From Falciphora oryzae (lineage: Eukaryota; Ascomycota; Sordariomycetes; Magnaporthales; Magnaporthaceae), in contig JNVV01000005.1 in assembly GCA_000733355.1 (NCBI GenBank), forward strand, positions 1,083,837 to 1,147,836: DNA of 64,000 nt, read 5' to 3'. Shown in pieces: positions 58,201-64,000 of this stretch. Both the position numbers and the translations under genes were made by a program. Below the pieces are notes generated by a model, which was not told the DNA's origin, ran no database searches, and saw nothing but the letters and a program-made list of their open reading frames with translations. Position 1 is the first letter of the stretch, and the number at the start of each line of letters is the position of its first letter.

Positions 58201-61200
58201 CTCAGGCTTCGACTTGACGTACAAGACGTAGCGCCTGAGCAGCGCGCGGTACTGTGGCCATTCCAGGGCACCGGCCAGGCTGGAGATGGTGTTGGTGGCT
58301 TGCGCTCCGAGGCCCTGGTCGTCGCTCCCATCCTCGCGCCCGAGAATGAAATGCTCAAGGAGAGGAATAAAGAACTTGCTGACGTTCCGGCTGCTGAGAG
58401 ATGATCGCTCATTGACACCTTGCAGGAACTGCAGGGCCTGAACCTGTTTGGACACTGCTGGAGTAAGGATGTTGTAGAAGAAATCCAGATCCCTCTTTTT
58501 CTTGGACTGCTGCGTCTCTTCCATCGCCTCGTCACCCTCTTCCGCCTCGGGGACCAAAGGTGCTAGATCCGCCACGGGCTCCCACGATATAAGGCGAGAG
58601 GCGAGGAATCCCAGGACTCTCAGAAACTCGCGCCGCACCGTCTCCGACTTCTCACGAGCTCCCGCGTAGATGGCGGGGAGAAGAATCCGTTCCAACCTGC
58701 CGGCAAACTGCTTGCGCGACGAGGGCTGGCCCCACACAGATGCAGCTGCTTCAATGAACTGGCAGATGCCATCAGCAGAGTTTTGAGACAGGATGGCATG
58801 CTCCTCATCATGGTGCATGTAGCAGATGAAGTTGTGAAGCAGAGGCAGCCATTGCTCGATGGTAAACGGCACGTCTCGTGGTTTGCAAATCGCGCGGAAG
58901 GCAGCCAGGCGACGGTCGTAGTCTGGCTCGTCAATCCTGCCCTCGACGAAGGAGTTCAGCTCTGAGGATAGGTCGGCAACCTCTTGGACAGCAGGCTCCT
59001 GTGTCGCAAAGACAAGCAGCAGCCTTGACAGGGATTGGCGGTTCTGGCGGTCCTTGAAGAAGCTGAAGAGGGAGCAGATGGTCTCGTAGAGGTCGCGGCG
59101 TAGCTTTGCGTCGTCTTGTAAGCTTTCCAGTACGACAAATCTCTCCAGGATGAGAAGGATGGCACCCTTGACTTTGGGGTTGACGGAACGCGCTGGCTGG
59201 TTGAGAAGGAAGGTCGATATCTCGACTAGGTTGCGCGTATTCTTCGAGTTTTCCACGAAAGGAGCGATCTCGACGACGGTGTCCACAGCTGCCTCAAGAA
59301 GTTGCCTGCCGATAGGAGCGAGCTTGAGCACAGTCTCATCGTCCGCTGCCTCCTCTTCGGGCGTTTCTTTCTCATTGACTGCCTCATCGGCAGCCGTGTC
59401 CTCGCCACCCTCGTCTACTGCTGGAGCAACGGCCAGAGTAGACTCGGTAATCGCTTCGCCCTTTTCGGAGGATTTCTCCTCGCTCGTCTTGCTTTTGTCC
59501 ACAATGAGAAGTCTCCCGATCTCGCCCAGAACTAGATCCAAGTTCGGATCCAAAATCTCAGAACGAATAAGCTCGCTGAACCCAGACTCCTCAGTCGGTG
59601 CAAGAGACAGCCTGATGAGGTTGCGCACAATGCCGAGCGCGAAGATCTTGACCTCGGCCTTGGTATGTGAGACTGTGATGCACTGGATGACGGCGGGGAT
59701 AACGCCGGTGTCAATCGACAAAGCCATAGCGCAACGGGGCATGAGTGACCACGTTTCCAGCAGACGCAGAGTCCACGACACGCCCTGCGTGGTCTCCTGA
59801 GACAGCGTCGCCATCTGCGGGCTGACCGTTTCGGACACGATAGGACCCTGGTAAGGGGTCCAGTCGAACCCAGCCGCGTTCTTGAGCAGAGAGCAAAGGC
59901 ACTTGAGAGCCGTGGTTCGTGCCGCCCTCAGCAGGGAGGCCTCGCTCTCGTCGTTCTCATCGCCATCCTCCTCCTCGTTGTTCTCTTCCTCCTCGTCTGG
60001 CGAGGTGCGCAGCTTCCTCTCTTTGTCGGCCTGAAGTCTGCGACAGGCTGAAATGAGGCAGTACAACACCGAGTTGACGAGCGGATCCATGTATTCAAGG
60101 ACGCTGGAGCCAAGCTCGGTGATTATCGTCTCCAACATGTTGAGCAGACCAACTTGCTTGCGCGCCGGTATGCTGTGCTGATCAAACACCTTATTACACA
60201 GGCCGATGCTGTCCACCACCCGGAGCCCGTGAATAGGCCCCAAGGCAATCTCGAGGAAACCGCCGATGTCCTGGACTGAGAGGCTGCGGATGACGGCATG
60301 ACGCGTCCCCTGGACACCCGCTCGCCCGCTAGCCGCACCCTTCTTCGAGATTGTCCTGCCGTACAGCAGCCTGAGGAGCACAGGCATGAGTTCTGGCCTA
60401 TCGGCATCACGGATCTTGTTGTCGCCCTGGAAGAGCAGAGTGAGCTCATTCCTAAGCCGAGCCTCCTCGAGTAGGCCCTGCAGGCTCTCTTGGTACCGCT
60501 TCACCCCTTCCTGCTTCCAGGCAAGGATAGCCTTGAGCGCTAGTTTTTGGACTTCAATATCACCGTTGGCGATCAGGCTCAGGAGCACATCAAAGACCTG
60601 CTGGTTCTGGTACAAGACCCTGGGGTTCTGGAAGAGAGCGAACACCCCGATGAGGGCCTTCCGATCGACCAGAGACCAGCTCTTGCCCTCGGCCTCGTGC
60701 TGCGCATTATCGTCTGAATCGTCGGCGTGTGTCTGACCGACGTTATTCCAGCTGAAGAGATGGGGTACCAGCTTGCGGGATCTCCTCTCGGCGATCGACG
60801 GGATGGCGGTAAAAACTTTGAGCGCCTTGCTCCGGGCTGTCTCGGACACGTCGGGGACAGTGGTCTGGGCATCTTCAAATGCCTGAAGCATGACCTCGAA
60901 CAGCTCGTCGACAATGCGCTTCGTCTCCTCGGACTTTTCCTGGAGACGGGAAAGATTTGAGCATTCGAAGTCGGTCAACCGTCGACTGGTTGGCTGGAGG
61001 ATTGGCTTCGGAGGGCCGCTCCACCTCTGAGATGGAATGCCGAGCCACTCAAAGGTAATGGTGGCGGTGATATCCTCGCCGTCCTTCGTTTCGGCGATAT
61101 CTTTCAGGGCCTCGACCGCGTCGTCCCACACAGGGGTCAGGCGTACTGTCATCATGCCCATCAGGAAGGCCGGAACAGCCTTGCGCAGCCATGAGCTTTG

Positions 61201-63506
61201 GTCAACACTGGCGTAGATTTTGCCCAGCTTGCGAAGATAAAGAGACATTGTCCGGAGATTTTGGGGGTCAAGGGGCGTTTCCTCGGCCTGGAGCATGATG
61301 GCTAGGGGGGAAGAGGAATCGTGTGTGGCAGGAGAGAGCTGGTTGAGTATTTGCAGGGAGACCAGTCGAAGCTCGCGTGAGTTGGTCGAGAGGTTGCCCA
61401 CGAGGGCCTCTATGAAAGGGTTTTCCTCTGCGTCGGGACTTTCGCTCCCGCTGCTGCTCTGAGTGCCTTCATGCCCAGGCCGCCGGGCCAGTTCATTCTC
61501 ATACGCAAGAAGACTTTCGAGGAAGCCCGGCAGACGGCAGAATCTAGGGGCAGCTGCCCGCAGGAGTGGTTTTAAACCCAAGTCCAGATTCTTCGCATCC
61601 CGGCTCATGCGCAAATAGGCGCGGAAACCAGAAGTAAGAATGAAATGAGCCTCATCAGTGGCTACCGAGGGCGATGGTCTAAGGGATAGCTTCAGCTTCC
61701 TAAGCAGCAGCTCCGCGATCTTCGCGCTGGTAGATGGATGTATTTTTGTAGCCTCAAGGATCCTGAGCAGGGCCGAGTACTTTGGAAGACATTTGTCGCG
61801 CCATGTCTTCGGATCTTTGTCGTACGCGCCCCTCTCTGGGAAAGGGGTGAGCTCTAGACGCTCGAACTTGCTGACAACCTGATCCTGCCAAGATTGCGGC
61901 ATGAGGCCCTCGCCGGTGCCGGTGGATGGAAGAGCACCCGCCTCAACCATGTTGGGTATTAGGACGCAGAGCATTTCCTCGTTGTTGTCATCAGACCAGT
62001 GAGCGACGATGAATCTGTACGAGGTTCAGGTTAGGAATTGAAAGCCAGACGAGGTTTGATAAGGGCGCATGAGAAAATGCACTCGACTTACTTTTGAAAG
62101 TGCGATTGGAAAAGATCTCGAAACTTATCGGCGCTCAAGGTTGAAAAGTAGCTGCAGAACGGAATGAACCACTTCATAAATGGTTCCCGTGTCATGACAT
62201 CTTTGACAGTCTTGATCGAAGAGATGAGCGCGTCCACGGGAGCCTGGCTCCAAACGATGGCGACATTGACGACCACATGCTCCCATAGCAGAGAGCCGGC
62301 ACTCAAAGAAATAGACTCGGGAATTTTGGACAAGGCCTTGAGCGCATCCAGCACATCCGACAGCGTCTTGACCAGAGCTGGCCAGGTGGTCACTCTCGCG
62401 CCCCGGCGGACACCCGCCATGATTCCGAACAGACGTGTGTATATTGACAGCCGCCACGGATGCTTTTCGGCATCAGGCTGCTTCAGGGCACTCGCGGCCT
62501 CGGCGATTATGGCGTCGGCCAGGGGTGCGAAAGTCTCGGGCGTCGAGTGGTGGATGGCACTGGTCAAGACGCCGCAGCAAACGTCCGACCAGGGTGTCTG
62601 GTGGCCAAAAGCAGACTCCCCCTCGGGTGGAGGTTCAAACTCTTGGTTCGGTATGCTCCGCAGCAGCCGGACGAAGAGCTCGGGGGCGGTCGAGTGCAGG
62701 GCGTTGCCGGAGCTCTTGACGGCCTCGGCAAGCATGGTCATGATGCCATGGTAATAGAGCTCAAAGTTCTTGTCGTCGACCATGCTGATCAGGTCATCCC
62801 GTGCGCACCGGATTAGCGCGGGCAGGGAGGAGTCGCGGTGGGCCGGGGCGGCCGACTTTTTGACCAGGAAGCTCAGGGCTTCGGCAGCGAAGCGGGCGAT
62901 GTAGTGGGGTTGCCTGACCCGGCCTAGCAGCGGCGCCATGGCCCGGTAGGTCGGGCGCATGTCGGGCACGAGCAGCCTCGCCAGGTACTTGAACAGGAAG
63001 GCCAGGGCGGCAAAGGTCCACTCCACGACCTCGGCATCCTGGGGGCGGCTCGCGAGGGCGATGATGAGCTCGAGAGACTTGGCGTAGTGCCTCTCGAAGC
63101 GGACGCCGAGGTCGTGCGCGAAGGCAGTCAGGAGGTCCAGCAGAGGCTCCAGCGTCTCCTTCTCCTGCTGGCTGATGTAGGAGACGAACATTCCCATGAT
63201 CTTGTTCTCGAAATGGAGGATCTGGGCGAGACTGTCGCATAGCGGGAGGATTTCGCGCTTGAAGTTCGTGAACGGCTTGGAGATGTTGAGGTCGGCCCAT
63301 TTTTCGACGCCGGCCCTCAGGTACGAGGTCGTCGCCGACAGGTCTTCGGTCTCGAGGTCATGTCGACGGACCTTGCGCAGGGGGTCGAGCGAGTGCAGCT
63401 TGGAGATCTTGGTGGTGAAGGACTCCCATCGGTGCTGTTTTTGGTGCGCCGTCAGGTTGGTGCCCCGACGGGCCTTGACGATCCGGCCAGACTTGGTCGC
63501 CGGCAT
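55240..63506 (-). CDS. UTP20: Utp20, U3 snoRNP component of the small-subunit processome
   Basis: Two exons (63506-62092 and 62014-55240) joined across a 77-nt intron (donor GTAAGT, acceptor ACAG) give 2729 residues, in the size range of the family. The first ATG of the frame at 63506 opens M-P-A-T-K-S-G-R-I-V-K-A-R. Next comes the conserved H-R-W-E-S-F-T-T-K-I segment, then hundreds of HEAT/armadillo-type helices over the whole length. Acidic clusters occur near residues 1160-1180 and 2530-2560. The last 45 residues are strongly basic (K-R-K, K-K-K-E-K-R-K). Utp20 (DRIM in animals) acts in the nucleolus in the 90S pre-ribosome, where it is needed for cleavages that produce 18S rRNA. This is by far the largest gene in the window. 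Confidence 0.95.
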
Positions 63507-64000
63507 CTTGAGGGAGGACTTCAGCGTGTGTTTCAAGTGTTGTCCTTGGCCTCAAGGCCATTGGCTTGGCGGACTCATAGATAGTCGGTATGTTTAAGCG
63601 TGCGCTTTGCGACGGTAAAGCGACTTTTGGCCTACGAGAATTTCCCTCGCTGCGGCCCGCCGACGGGACATCCGGTAGAAAAAAAAATCTTATCGATAAA
63701 ACCTCCTGCTCCAAAAAAGATTGCGGGGCTACCCTTGCAGACCATGAAGCTTTGACCCAATAGGATTACAAGCGCAGAGCTGTTGTGGGTCGGGCTGCAT
63801 CAAATAGTGGGACTATTTGTGCTTGCCGACGGTGCCATCGCGGTGCCTGTCGCGCTTCAGGCATTTCCGAACGAAGCTATCACAGCTTCCTCCGCGATCC
63901 TTCACTTACAACAGATCTATCTTCCCAAACACGCGCCCTCTGCTCTCGACGACAGCTCGTGAGCGGATTGAATATCTTCCACATCCCTGCGACCCTACGC
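63507..64000. other. Promoter side of Utp20 to the window end
   Basis: Upstream of Utp20. The minus-strand frame stays open for 30 nt above the chosen ATG but offers no ATG. Nothing else can be assigned; a gene could start beyond the window edge. Confidence 0.45.

Overview
The window is nuclear DNA of a filamentous ascomycete (Pezizomycotina), most likely a Sordariomycete. The evidence is short introns of 56-180 nt with GTAAGT/GTATGT-type donors, CTRAC branch sites and CAG/TAG acceptors; G/C-rich third codon positions; long A/T tracts and pyrimidine-rich leaders between genes; and an alpha-type pheromone precursor with C-x3-G-Q-x-C-W repeats, the pattern typical of Sordariomycetes. The species cannot be named from sequence alone. 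There are no operons, CRISPR arrays, insertion sequences, rRNA genes or recognisable transposons.

Layout. 0.4-1.7 kb: 2EXR-domain protein (+). 5.1-6.8 kb: MFS transporter (+). 7.4-7.6 kb: small Ser/Pro-rich protein (-). 9.6-11.1 kb: ER J-protein Erj5 (+, 2 introns). 12.0 kb: initiator tRNA-Met (-). 14.2-14.8 kb: PRA1-family protein (+), followed at once by a charged hypothetical protein in another frame (15.0-15.8 kb, +). 16.4-17.4 kb: unknown one-span membrane protein (-). 19.9-21.0 kb: proteasome alpha-7 subunit (+), with a first coding exon that is only the ATG. 21.7-24.9 kb: Pol5/MYBBP1A (-). 26.4-28.0 kb: MNN2-type mannosyltransferase (+). 30.6-31.9 kb: pheromone precursor (+). 32.7-33.6 kb: mitochondrial Fmp32/MCUR1-type protein (-). 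33.6-44.1 kb: about 10.5 kb with no supportable gene. 44.1-46.1 kb: Cdc25 phosphatase (+, 3 introns). 48.4-50.0 kb: Cys/His-rich hypothetical (-). 50.8-53.6 kb: cullin-3 (-, 2 introns). 54.3-55.0 kb: mitochondrial Zim17 (+). 55.2-63.5 kb: Utp20 (-, 1 intron).

Most genes are unrelated housekeeping functions: cell cycle (Cdc25), protein turnover (proteasome alpha-7, cullin-3), mitochondrial and ER chaperoning (Zim17, Erj5), ribosome biogenesis (Pol5, Utp20) and the secretory route (PRA1, MNN2-type enzyme). Pheromone maturation would use the secretory route, but the proximity looks incidental.

The most unusual locus is the pheromone precursor. It carries seven copies of a 12-residue unit, QNGCRYRGQSCW or a one-residue variant, in which the aromatic residue usual before the first Cys in the family members I remember is replaced by Asn-Gly. 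It also carries a second, divergent family of Cys-x5/6-Cys modules, including one copy that has lost both cysteines. All exon structures were built by hand from splice-site rules and reading-frame continuity, and have not been checked against transcripts.
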